A stretch of 64,000 bases of DNA from Paenibacillus sp. FSL M7-0420 (GCF_038002345.1 NZ_JBBOCJ010000001.1:806001-870000); one strand, 5' to 3'; positions 26,822-35,061 are shown, counted from the first letter of the stretch. Made by a program: numbers and translations. The notes: generated from the letters alone by a model not told the origin.

Positions 26822-28162
26822 ATGAAACTCGCAGTTATTGGTACCGGCTATGTAGGACTTGTATCAGGCGTATGCTTTACCCTAAATGGAAATCATGTCA
26901 TCTGTGTGGATAAGGATGAGGAGAAAATCAATAAGCTGAACCGGATGGAATCTCCCATCTATGAGCCGGGCATTGAAGCCCTGATCGAAATGAATCTGCG
27001 CGAGGGGCGGCTGAGCTTCTCGTCCGATCTTCAGGAGTCGGTCCGCCGCTCCGATATCGTCATTCTGGCCGTGGGTACACCCTCCCTGCCGGGCGGCGAA
27101 GCCGACCTGAGATATATCGAAGGGGCGGCTGCCGAGATTGCGCAGGCGATGGAAGGCTACAAGATCATTATGACCAAGTCAACTGTTCCTGTCGGCACCA
27201 ATGAGCGAATCCGCCAGCTGATCTCCTCCCTCACGAATCATCCCTTCGATATCGTCTCTGCGCCTGAATTCCTCCGTGAAGGCTCCGCAATCCGCGATAC
27301 GCTTCATCCCGACCGGATCGTGATCGGACTGGATAATCCGGCGCTTGAGCCCACGATGCGCGAGCTTCATCAGGGATTTACGGACAACGTATTCGTCACG
27401 GATATCCGCAGCGCCGAGATGATCAAATATGCTTCGAATGCTTTTCTGGCGACGAAGATCTCGTTCATTAATGAGATTGCCAACATTTGCGAAAAGGTAG
27501 GAGCGGATGTCACCGAAGTCGCAGGCGGCATGGGGATGGACCAGAGAATCGGTTCGACCTTCCTGCAGGCCGGTATCGGTTATGGCGGCTCATGCTTCCC
27601 GAAGGACACCAACGCGCTGATCCAGATTGCCGGTAACGTGGATTATGAGTTCAAGCTGCTCAAATCCGTCGTTGAAGTCAATAAAGGCCAGCGCTTCATG
27701 ATTATCTCCAAGCTCCATGAATCGCTCGGCAGCCTGCGCGGCGCGGTCATCGGCATCTGGGGGCTTGCGTTCAAGCCCAATACCGATGATGTCCGTGAGG
27801 CCCCGGCCCGTGAGATCGTCGAGGCGCTGGTCGCCGAGGGCGCCATCGTGAAGCTGTATGATCCCATCGCTGCCGAGAATTTCCGGCGCGAGTACGATCA
27901 CCCGCAGCTCCGCTGGTGCGGGCTGGCCGAAGAAGCTGCCGAGGGCAGCGATGCCGTCTGCCTGCTGACCGACTGGAGCCAGTTCAAGGAGATCAACCTG
28001 CACGTGCTTGCGGGCACCATGCGCCGCCCACTGCTGATCGACGGCCGCAATGTCTACACCAAAGAGCAGATCGAAGGCACCGGCCTCGAATATATCTCCG
28101 TTGGCCGCCCGCAGATGGGCGGGCTTAGCGGATTCTCCGCCAGCGTGGCTGGCGCGGTCTAA
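26822..28162 (+). CDS. UDP-glucose 6-dehydrogenase family enzyme
   Basis: NAD-dependent nucleotide-sugar dehydrogenase of 446 residues that makes a UDP-uronic acid, most likely UDP-glucuronate from GalU-derived UDP-glucose. The Rossmann motif is IGTGYVGLVSG. TKSTVPVGTNERIR and PEFLREGSAIRDTLHPDRIV are family motifs. The catalytic Cys is C258 in GGSCFPKDT. The C-terminal domain has WGLAFKPNTDDVREAPA. RBS AGGAGG. GDP-mannose dehydrogenase is a related alternative, and the neighbouring manC would supply its substrate, but the sequence reads as Ugd/TuaD. Last gene of the main EPS block; its product points to an acidic EPS. Confidence 0.93.
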   Translation: MKLAVIGTGYVGLVSGVCFTLNGNHVICVDKDEEKINKLNRMESPIYEPGIEALIEMNLREGRLSFSSDLQESVRRSDIVILAVGTPSLPGGEADLRYIEGAAAEIAQAMEGYKIIMTKSTVPVGTNERIRQLISSLTNHPFDIVSAPEFLREGSAIRDTLHPDRIVIGLDNPALEPTMRELHQGFTDNVFVTDIRSAEMIKYASNAFLATKISFINEIANICEKVGADVTEVAGGMGMDQRIGSTFLQAGIGYGGSCFPKDTNALIQIAGNVDYEFKLLKSVVEVNKGQRFMIISKLHESLGSLRGAVIGIWGLAFKPNTDDVREAPAREIVEALVAEGAIVKLYDPIAAENFRREYDHPQLRWCGLAEEAAEGSDAVCLLTDWSQFKEINLHVLAGTMRRPLLIDGRNVYTKEQIEGTGLEYISVGRPQMGGLSGFSASVAGAV

Positions 28163-28170
28163 TCTCTCTG

Positions 28171-28456
28171 GCGGAGTGCGCCGGCAGTGGGCCGCACGGC
28201 GAATGAGAGGGATAAATCCCATTAAATGCGCCGAAAGCGGGCTGGACGGCGAAATGAGAGGGATAAATCCCCTTGAATGCGCTGAAAGTGGGCTGAACGG
28301 CGGAATGAGAGGGATAAATCCCATTAAATGCGCTGAAAGCGGGCTGGACGGCGGAATGAGAGGGATAAATCCCCTTGAATGCGTCGAAAGTGGGCTGGCC
28401 GGCGAAATGAGAGGGATAAATCCCATTGAATGCGCTGAAAGTTGGCTGGAAGCGGA
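28171..28456. repeat. 51-bp tandem repeat array, family B (5 units)
   Basis: Full units start at 28202, 28253, 28304, 28355 and 28406, exactly 51 bases apart, each opening AATGAGAGGGATAAATCCC. A partial unit precedes them at 28171-28201. The dyad GGGAT/ATCCC is centred 13.5 bases into each unit. The array begins directly after the dehydrogenase stop codon and runs in phase into family C. Minus-strand frames contain TAA in the units that read CATTAAATG on the plus strand, so the repeats do not keep one long open frame. Confidence 0.9.
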
Positions 28457-28790
28457 AATGAAGAGCACAAGTGCACCTGAATCGCGGGGAAGTTGGCTAA
28501 ATGAGTAAATGAAGAGCACAAGTGCACCTGAATCCCGGGAAAGTTAGCTAAATGAGTAAATGAAGAGCACAAGTGCACCTGAATCTCGGGAAAGTTGGCC
28601 AAATGAGTAAATGAAGAGCACAAGTGCACCTGAATCCCGGGAAAGTTGGCTAAATGAGTAAATGAAGAGCACAAGTGCACCTGAATCCCGGGAATGTTAG
28701 CTGAACGAGCAAATGAAGAGCACAAGTACCCCTGATTTCCCGGATTCGAGCCAAATGGAGCAACTGAGCAGCACTAGTGCCTAGTACTTA
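28457..28790. repeat. 51-bp tandem repeat array, family C (6 units plus a decayed unit)
   Basis: Units start at 28457, 28508, 28559, 28610, 28661 and 28712, all 51 bases apart and in phase with family B. Each opens AATGAAGAGCACAAGTGCAC, with GCAC/GTGC centred 13.5 bases in. A degenerate continuation from about 28754 ends with the perfect palindrome GCACTAGTGC (28771-28780). The second half of each unit carries CCCGGGAAAGTTGGC-like sequence. Confidence 0.9.
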
Positions 28791-29150
28791 ACTAACCAGC
28801 TTCTGCCGCCGCGAACTTGTGCGGCAAGCCCTTGGCACAAGAGTCTTGGATTCCGGTCTTGAATCTTGGTCTTGAATTCTAATGTCTTGGAACTTGTTCT
28901 TTCCAGCCGCTAACTCAGCGGCGACGCCTTGGAACAAGCGGCACTTAAGAGTCTTTGAGCTTTTGAATCTTTCTCCGCCGCAACAGTAGGCGGCAACCAG
29001 GGATTCACTGTCGTGAAGGCAGGCTGCCGGCAACCAGGATTTCAACTGCTGCTGCCGCAAGTATAGCGCGGCAGCCCGGCCCCCTTGCCGCTACAACAAG
29101 CCGGCAATATCGGATCTTTAGCCGGGAGCTTCGCCTGCGGGCGAAGCGGA
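28791..29150. repeat. Run of GC-rich hairpins between ugd and manC
   Basis: Six successive inverted repeats with GCCGC-type arms: 28805/28825 (GCCGC/GCGGC), 28906/28922 (GCCGC/GCGGC), 28975/28993 (CCGCC/GGCGG), 29051/29075 (GCTGCCGC/GCGGCAGC), 29085/29107 (TTGCCG/CGGCAA) and 29128/29147 (GCTTCGCC/GGCGAAGC). Linkers are rich in CTTGG and CTTGAA. No gene with a ribosome site is present. Confidence 0.75.
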
Positions 29151-29163
29151 TGTAAAAGCACAG

Positions 29164-29323
29164 CCTGTTATGAAATGGAGCGGAGAGGAATTTTGGAGCT
29201 GTAGGAGCGTTAGCGTCCGCCTTTGTATTTGGATTTCTACCGCGAGAAGCGGTTTTAATCAAGAAATCCAAATACAACAGCGGCCGTAAGCCCAAAATTC
29301 CTTGCAGCGACCCTCATAACAGG
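29164..29323. repeat. Long multi-branched hairpin element, copy 2
   Basis: Same architecture as 22284-22403. The inner stem TGTATTTGGATTTCT pairs perfectly with AGAAATCCAAATACA across CCGC...GCGG; an outer arm GGAATTTTGG/CCAAAATTCC closes the 29187-29301 core. An additional 10-bp outer pair CCTGTTATGA (29164-29173)/TCATAACAGG (29314-29323) brackets this copy only. It ends about 65-90 bases before manC. Confidence 0.85.
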
Positions 29324-29390
29324 CGGGATTTTAAATTACAATTCCAGCAACAAGAAATACCCAATAACAATACGATATGGAGGGTTCACT

Positions 29391-30764
29391 ATGAAACTAG
29401 TACTTCTATCAGGCGGCTCCGGCAAGCGGCTCTGGCCGTTGTCCAATGACTCACGCTCCAAGCAATTTCTGAAGGTACTGGAAAGCCCGGCAGGTGAACC
29501 GGAATCGATGGTACAACGGGTATGGAGACAGCTGGAGGAGAACGGCATGGCCGGGTCCTCTTATCTGGCGACCGGACGCAGCCAGGTGGAGATGATCCAG
29601 AGCCAGCTCGGCAGCGGGGTGCCGATCATCGTGGAGCCGGAGCGGCGGGATACCTTCCCGGCTATTGCGCTGACGGCGGCCTACCTGTATTCCATCGCGG
29701 GGGTGTCCCCAAGCGAGACCGTGGCGATTCTGCCGGTGGACCCATACGTGGAATCCTCCTTTTTCGAAACGGTGCTGCAGCTGGAGAACACCATGCTGGT
29801 GAGCGGGGCGAACCTGGCGCTGATGGGCGTAGTTCCCGAGCATGCTTCGGAGAAATACGGCTACATCATTCCAACGGGCGCAGATGCGGGAGCGAATGGT
29901 TACCTGCAAGTGAGCCACTTCCAGGAGAAGCCTGACCGTGTGCAGGCCGAGGAGCTGATCAGCCGGGGAGCGCTCTGGAACTGCGGAGTATTCGCCTTCC
30001 GTCTGGGCTACCTGCTGGATATCCTGCAGCGCAAAGGGCTGCCGCTGAATTACGAGGAGCTGCAGAAGCAGTATAAGCTGCTGTCCTCCATCAGCTTCGA
30101 TTACGAAGTGGTAGAGAAAGAAGAGAACATCGTCGTGCAGCCTTATGCCGGATTCTGGAAGGACCTGGGTACCTGGAACACCCTGACCGAGGAAATGACC
30201 AGCAACCATGTCGGCAAAGGCTTCATCACCGCTGATTCCGAGGGCACCTGCCTCATTAACGAGCTGGATATTCCGATTACGGTCATCGGGGCGAAGGATC
30301 TGATTATCGCCGCCAGCCCGGACGGCATTCTGGTGACACACAAGGCCGAGAGTCCGCGGATCAAGGAAGTGCTGAAGACTTTTGAACAAAGACCGATGTA
30401 CGAGGAACGCCGCTGGGGACACTACAAGGTGATCGATTATGTGAAATATGATGAAGGCAACGAGGTGCTGACCAAGCGGATTTTCATCAATGAGGGTAAA
30501 AATATCAGCTATCAGCTGCATCACAAACGCAGTGAAATCTGGACCTTTGTCAGCGGCGAAGCAAGCATTGTGATTAACGAGAAGATGCACAACGTGAAGG
30601 CAGGGGATGTGGTGCGGATACCGGAAGGGACCAAGCATGCCATTCTTGCTCTTACCGATGTGGAGTTCATTGAGGTGCAGACAGGCTCTGAGCTGGTAGA
30701 GGAAGACAATATCCGTATTACTCTGGACTGGGAGGATATCGCTCTACATCAGTTCATTTCTTAG
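29391..30764 (+). CDS. manC: Mannose-1-phosphate guanylyltransferase / mannose-6-phosphate isomerase
   Basis: Bifunctional-type enzyme of 457 residues making GDP-mannose from GTP and mannose-1-phosphate. The nucleotidyltransferase domain (about 1-290) starts LVLLSGGSGKRLWPLSN. PVDPYVESSFF, FQEKPDRVQAEELI, WNCGVFAFR and FWKDLGTWNTL are family motifs. The C-terminal cupin (about 330-455) has RRWGHYKVIDY, HHKRSEIWTFVSGEA and VRIPEGTKHAI. ATG 29391 follows ATGGAGGGTTC. It stands alone between the hairpin region and the riboswitch-controlled mannanase gene. It implies mannose (or a GDP-mannose-derived sugar) in the EPS. Confidence 0.93.
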   Translation: MKLVLLSGGSGKRLWPLSNDSRSKQFLKVLESPAGEPESMVQRVWRQLEENGMAGSSYLATGRSQVEMIQSQLGSGVPIIVEPERRDTFPAIALTAAYLYSIAGVSPSETVAILPVDPYVESSFFETVLQLENTMLVSGANLALMGVVPEHASEKYGYIIPTGADAGANGYLQVSHFQEKPDRVQAEELISRGALWNCGVFAFRLGYLLDILQRKGLPLNYEELQKQYKLLSSISFDYEVVEKEENIVVQPYAGFWKDLGTWNTLTEEMTSNHVGKGFITADSEGTCLINELDIPITVIGAKDLIIAASPDGILVTHKAESPRIKEVLKTFEQRPMYEERRWGHYKVIDYVKYDEGNEVLTKRIFINEGKNISYQLHHKRSEIWTFVSGEASIVINEKMHNVKAGDVVRIPEGTKHAILALTDVEFIEVQTGSELVEEDNIRITLDWEDIALHQFIS

Positions 30765-30825
30765 GTCTAACTTATCTATTTAACCAATTGTTACAATTTT
30801 AAATCAGGTATTGAGAACTATTTTT

Positions 30826-30853
30826 TAGACAAATTTTGTTTTTACTCTACATT
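30826..30853 (+). promoter_or_regulatory. Candidate promoter ahead of the c-di-GMP riboswitch
   Basis: TAGACA (30826-30831) and TACATT (30848-30853) are 16 bases apart in an AT-rich stretch about 50 bases before the aptamer. The match to consensus is moderate. Confidence 0.35.
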
Positions 30854-30902
30854 AAATTTGCATATCGACGATACTTACGGTAAGAGGGATTGATCCTTCC
30901 AA

Positions 30903-30982
30903 AACGACAATGGCAAACCTAATCGAAAGATAGGGACGCAAAGCTATAGGGCCTTCGCAAGAGTGGCAGCCTGGCTACCGAA
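30903..30982 (+). promoter_or_regulatory. Cyclic-di-GMP-I (GEMM-I) riboswitch
   Basis: All hallmark elements of the class-I c-di-GMP aptamer are in order: GGCAAACC (30912-30919), a GNRA tetraloop in TCGAAAGA, the invariant GGGACGCAAAGC (30933-30944), then a second helix arm TATAGGGCC with a TTCG-containing loop, GGCAGCC and the closing GGCTACCG (30973-30980). The Shine-Dalgarno AGGAAG of the GH26 gene begins only 3 bases after the aptamer, and CTTCC at 30896-30900 could pair with it, so control of translation start is likely (inference). The bound nucleotide is assumed from the family; a variant ligand such as 3',3'-cGAMP would need the key aptamer base checked. Confidence 0.93.
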
Positions 30983-30996
30983 AGGAAGAGAATATT

Positions 30997-33345
30997 GTGA
31001 AAACTTACCGTAAGTCTCGTTTGCTCTGCGCTGTGCTGTCGCTGGCCGTGGTATTGTCTGCTGTACCCGTGGGATTGGGAATCGCCCCGTCCACTGTCAA
31101 GGCTGCCTCCTCTACAGGAGCGCCCGTGAACCCTAATGCCTCAGCCGAGGCGGTCAAGCTGCTGAACAATCTGTATGATATCTCGGGAAATGGAATTATT
31201 ACAGGGCAGCATGACTATTTCGAGAGTCCGGATGAGCTGAGCAACAAGCTAAAGGGAACAAGCGGACAATACGCCGCACTGCATGGTTATGAGCTTGGAG
31301 CAATCGGTGGACAGAGTGAGAGCGGAGTCGCTGCACAACGCAAAAATATTGTCTGGAGTGCAACGAACTGGTCCAGAGCGGGCGGCATTGTCGCCATGAC
31401 CTTCCACCAGAACCTGCCGGGCACCAAGTACGAATGGTCCAATGTGCAGAAGTCAATCAGCCAGGCACAATTCAACAAATACGTAACCCCCGGTACTACA
31501 GAGTATAATGCGCTGATCACCGATCTGGATAAAGTAGCCGTCTCTCTGAAAAGCCTGCGGGATGCCAAGGTTCCCATCCTGTGGAGACCGTACCATGAAA
31601 TGAACGGCGGCTGGTTCTGGTGGGGGAAGAAAGATAATTTCTCAGCTCTATGGAATATTATGTATGACCGTTTCGTAAACGTTCATCAATTAAATAATCT
31701 GATTTGGGTATGGAACCCGAATGCGCCGAATGCCAACTCTGATCCCTATGCACGGACTTATCCGGGTGCGGACAGAGTGGATGTGCTGGCAGCGGATATA
31801 TATAATAACGACTACTCGAATAAATATCATGATGATCTGACCAGCCTGGCTGGCGGCAAACCGATCGGCATCGGCGAGAACGGTGAAATGCCGAATATCT
31901 CGAAGCTGAAGCTGACCCAGCAGAATTACGTGTTCATGATGAACTGGGGCAAGATGCTCTATGAGAATAACAGCACGGCTACGATCAAGAATTTCATGAA
32001 TGACAGCTACACACTGACCCGTGACCAATATAAGGCCTGGACTGCTCCAGTGGCGGCCCCTAAGCCAACCGCAACACCGACGCCTACAGCAACACCAGCG
32101 CCTACAGTAACACCGACACCAACGGCAACCGCAACGCCGACGCCAACAGCAACGCCAACCGCAACATCGGCACCAACCGTTGCGCCGATTCCGAAGCCGG
32201 TCCCAACCTCCGGTGATACGGAGAGCAAGCCTGGCCAGAATGGGTTGCTTGGAGAATACTTCAAGAACATGACACTCTCGGGGACACCGGTTATGGTGCG
32301 TAACGATGAGGTCATCAGCTTCAATTGGCGTCAGAGTACTCCTAATACCACACTCGGCGTGGACTACTTCTCGATCCGGTGGACCGGCCAGATTAAGCCG
32401 GCTTACAGCGAGACCTATCAGTTCTATACTACATCGGATGACGGTATCCGCTTATGGGTGAACGGCACAGCAGTCATTGACAGCTGGGTCAAGCAGAGCG
32501 GAACTGCCCGCACAGGAAGCATAGCCTTGACTGCCGGGCAACTGTACGATATTAAGGTAGAGTATTATGAGAATGCAGGCGATGCGAATGTCCATCTGAT
32601 GTGGCAGAGCCCCAGCCAGGTGAAGGGAACCGTACCTGCAAGTGCGCTTTTCTCCAGAGCAGGCAACACATCCATACCTGCTCCGGCTGCAACAGCAGTA
32701 CCGACAACGGTACCAGCAGCGACAGTAGCGCCAGCACAGACAGCAACGCCGGCACCAGTAACGACACCAATGCCAACACCAGCACCAACACTGACGCCAG
32801 CACCGACACCAACGCCAACGCCAACGCCAACACCGGTGCCTACGCCGACAGCGGCTCCCGTTCCTTCTCCTACAGCAACACCGGTGGATCTGCCGGTAGA
32901 AGTTCCTGCTGCCAATGGACTGTACGCGGAATACTTCAATAACATGACGCTATCGGGCGAACCCGCTGTAGTGCGTACCGATGCTGTGCTTGATTTCAAC
33001 TGGCGCCAAGGCTCGCCGGATGCCGCCCTCGGCATAGACTTTTTCTCTGTCCGCTGGAGCGGGAAGATGAAGCCGCTCTACACGGAGACTTATCAGATCT
33101 ATACCCATTCCGATGACGGTATCCGCGTACGGGTGAACGGTGAGCTTGTGATTGACAGCTGGGTGAAGCAGAGCGGCACCGAACGCATGGGCAGCATCAG
33201 CCTGACCGCAGGCGAGCTGTATGATATTCAGGTAGAGTATTATGAGAATCAAGGGGATGCAAAAGCGCGGCTGATGTGGCAGAGTCCAAGCCAGGCCAAA
33301 GGAACCATTCCGGCAAGCGCGCTGTTTCTCCCTTCCGCTTCGTAA
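30997..33345 (+). CDS. Secreted GH26 mannanase-like enzyme with two PA14 domains
   Basis: Secreted 782-residue glycosidase starting at GTG 30997. The signal peptide (about 1-36) is MKTYRKSRLLCAVLSLAVVL followed by a hydrophobic stretch and VKAAS cleavage region. A GH26 barrel (about 45-345) contains GIITGQHDYFESPDE, WRPYHEMNGGWFWWG (acid/base E201) and IGIGENGEMP (nucleophile E294). A Pro-Thr-Ala linker, PA14 domain 1 (about 410-550), a second PT-rich linker and PA14 domain 2 (about 640-780) follow; PA14 domains usually bind carbohydrate. GH26 acts mainly on beta-1,4-mannans, so it may cut the organism's own mannose-containing EPS or a plant mannan. It is directly controlled by a c-di-GMP riboswitch. 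A close paralogue follows. Confidence 0.92.
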   Translation: MKTYRKSRLLCAVLSLAVVLSAVPVGLGIAPSTVKAASSTGAPVNPNASAEAVKLLNNLYDISGNGIITGQHDYFESPDELSNKLKGTSGQYAALHGYELGAIGGQSESGVAAQRKNIVWSATNWSRAGGIVAMTFHQNLPGTKYEWSNVQKSISQAQFNKYVTPGTTEYNALITDLDKVAVSLKSLRDAKVPILWRPYHEMNGGWFWWGKKDNFSALWNIMYDRFVNVHQLNNLIWVWNPNAPNANSDPYARTYPGADRVDVLAADIYNNDYSNKYHDDLTSLAGGKPIGIGENGEMPNISKLKLTQQNYVFMMNWGKMLYENNSTATIKNFMNDSYTLTRDQYKAWTAPVAAPKPTATPTPTATPAPTVTPTPTATATPTPTATPTATSAPTVAPIPKPVPTSGDTESKPGQNGLLGEYFKNMTLSGTPVMVRNDEVISFNWRQSTPNTTLGVDYFSIRWTGQIKPAYSETYQFYTTSDDGIRLWVNGTAVIDSWVKQSGTARTGSIALTAGQLYDIKVEYYENAGDANVHLMWQSPSQVKGTVPASALFSRAGNTSIPAPAATAVPTTVPAATVAPAQTATPAPVTTPMPTPAPTLTPAPTPTPTPTPTPVPTPTAAPVPSPTATPVDLPVEVPAANGLYAEYFNNMTLSGEPAVVRTDAVLDFNWRQGSPDAALGIDFFSVRWSGKMKPLYTETYQIYTHSDDGIRVRVNGELVIDSWVKQSGTERMGSISLTAGELYDIQVEYYENQGDAKARLMWQSPSQAKGTIPASALFLPSAS

Positions 33346-33534
33346 GCTCATAAGGTCCGCAGCTGTGTTCAACATTGGCGCTGTTACTGGTTAAGACGTT
33401 ACAATTATAAATCCTGCAAGCCACTCTTAATGGCCCTGCTTACCAGCAGGGCTACTAAGCTATAGACGACCATCCGGGAAGCGTAACCGCTCCGGGGTCT
33501 GCCGAAGCGGTGTGGCTGGAGAAAGGAGATTACA
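33346..33534 (+). promoter_or_regulatory. Structured leader of the second GH26 gene
   Basis: Two strong potential hairpins lie ahead of the TTG start: GCCCTGC/GCAGGGC with a 6-base loop (about 33432-33451) and a longer one, GACC...AGCG-TAAC-CGCT...GGTC (about 33468-33500). The segment between them contains AAGCTATAG, also present in the upstream c-di-GMP riboswitch. The invariant GGGACGC core and the GNRA loop are missing, so I do not call it a c-di-GMP aptamer. It could be a decayed relative, another RNA switch, or a terminator/antiterminator. Confidence 0.45.
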
Positions 33535-35061
33535 TTGAACACTAACCGTAAGTACAGGCTATTTACAACTGTTTTTCCTCTTATCCTTATCCTTTCATTG
33601 CTTCCATGGGGGGAAGGGCGCAGTCTTCCGGCAGATGCCAAGATTACCACACTGGCCGCCCCTGCCGCCGCTCCCATTAAGCCCATTAATCCTTCGGCCT
33701 CCAAGGAGGCTTCCGCACTGTTAAGCTATCTCCACGATCTCAGCGGCAAGGGCATGATATCCGGCCAGCATGATTACCTGGAGAGCCCCGATGAATTCAA
33801 TAATAAGCTCCGCACCACAACCGGCCGCTATGCCGTTCTGCATGGCTATGAGCTGGGAGCCATAGGTAACCAGTCCAAGGCGACCATTGCCAAGCAGCGT
33901 CAGGCTGTCGTGGACAGCGCCATCCGGTGGCATAAGGGCGGCGGCATTGTCGCCATGACCTTCCATCAGAATCTGCCGGGAACTGCGCCGGTATGGACCA
34001 ATGTGCAGAAGCCGCTTAGCCAGAATCAATTCAAGCAGTACGTCACTCCCGGAACGCCGCAGTATAAGGCTCTGATTGCCGAGCTGGATGAAGTGGCCAA
34101 GTATCTGGGTGAGCTGCGGGATGCCGGAGTTCCCGTGTTATGGCGGCCCTATCATGAGATGAACGGCGGCTGGTTCTGGTGGGGGCAGAAGGATGACTTT
34201 GTGAAGCTGTGGGACCTGGTCTATGACCGCATGGTGAATACGCATAAGCTGAACAATCTGCTGTGGGTGTGGAATCCGAATGCCCCCAACAAGTCGTCTG
34301 AGCCGTATGCCGCCTATTTTCCCGGCACCGCCAAGGTGGATATTCTGGCCGCCGACATTTATGACAATGATTTCAAGCAGTCTTATTATGACAGCCTTCT
34401 GAAGCTTGCGGACGGCAAACCGATAGGCATCGGGGAGAGCGGAGAGCTGCCAGACCCTGTCATCATGTCTCAAAAACAAAGCAAATGGGTATATACGATG
34501 ACATGGGGCAAGATGCTGGTGGAGAATAACCCGACCGTGAAAATTCAAAGCTTCATGAACCATAAATATACGGTCTCGCGGGAGGATTACAAGCTCGCAG
34601 CGGGTGCCAAAACCCATGCGGCGGCTGTAAGCTCAAGGAACGGTCTGAGAGGCCAGTATTATGGCAATATGGACCTGTCCGGCACACCGCTGCTTACCCG
34701 TAACGACAGTACCATTCAGTTCAACTGGCATGGGAATTCACCGGCATCCGGCCTTCCCAAGGATTCATTCTCGGTACGCTGGACCGGGACCCTTAAGCCT
34801 CTCTACAGTGAAAAGTATACGTTCACCGCTTCTTCGGATGACGGCATCCGCGTATGGATCGGCGGCAAGCTCCTGATCGACAGCTGGAAGAACCAAAGCA
34901 GTGCGAGCAAGGAGGGCAGCATCACGCTCTCTGCGGGTACCCCCTATGCTATCAAGGTAGAGTATTACGAGAACCGCGGGGATGCCAGCGTCAGTCTGAT
35001 GTGGAGAAGCCAGAGCCAGAAGCAGATGATTATTCCCCAGAGTGCGCTGACGCTTCCTTAA
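33535..35061 (+). CDS. Secreted GH26 mannanase-like enzyme with one PA14 domain
   Basis: Paralogue of the preceding enzyme, 508 residues, starting at TTG 33535 with AAAGGAG upstream. Signal peptide about 1-40 (LFTTVFPLILILSLLPWGEG). The GH26 domain (about 50-350) contains GMISGQHDYLESPDE, WRPYHEMNGGWFWWG (E208) and IGIGESGELP (E301). It is closely similar to the upstream GH26 domain along its whole length. A short linker leads directly to one PA14 domain (about 365-505) without the PT-rich spacers. Tandem duplication followed by loss or gain of linkers and one PA14 domain is the likely history. It probably acts on the same polymer, but its leader differs and lacks a recognisable c-di-GMP aptamer. 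Confidence 0.92.
   Translation: MNTNRKYRLFTTVFPLILILSLLPWGEGRSLPADAKITTLAAPAAAPIKPINPSASKEASALLSYLHDLSGKGMISGQHDYLESPDEFNNKLRTTTGRYAVLHGYELGAIGNQSKATIAKQRQAVVDSAIRWHKGGGIVAMTFHQNLPGTAPVWTNVQKPLSQNQFKQYVTPGTPQYKALIAELDEVAKYLGELRDAGVPVLWRPYHEMNGGWFWWGQKDDFVKLWDLVYDRMVNTHKLNNLLWVWNPNAPNKSSEPYAAYFPGTAKVDILAADIYDNDFKQSYYDSLLKLADGKPIGIGESGELPDPVIMSQKQSKWVYTMTWGKMLVENNPTVKIQSFMNHKYTVSREDYKLAAGAKTHAAAVSSRNGLRGQYYGNMDLSGTPLLTRNDSTIQFNWHGNSPASGLPKDSFSVRWTGTLKPLYSEKYTFTASSDDGIRVWIGGKLLIDSWKNQSSASKEGSITLSAGTPYAIKVEYYENRGDASVSLMWRSQSQKQMIIPQSALTLP

Noticed and set aside
28050..28725. Open frames through repeat arrays B and C on both strands (17-residue repeating peptides)
   Set aside because: They arise from the 51-bp period (a multiple of three). 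Some units carry in-frame stops, there is no ribosome binding site, and the frames begin inside the repeats.
33346..33534. Second cyclic-di-GMP-I riboswitch
   Set aside because: Shares AAGCTATAG and general hairpin layout with the true riboswitch but lacks GGGACGC and the GNRA tetraloop/receptor; kept only as an unassigned structured leader.
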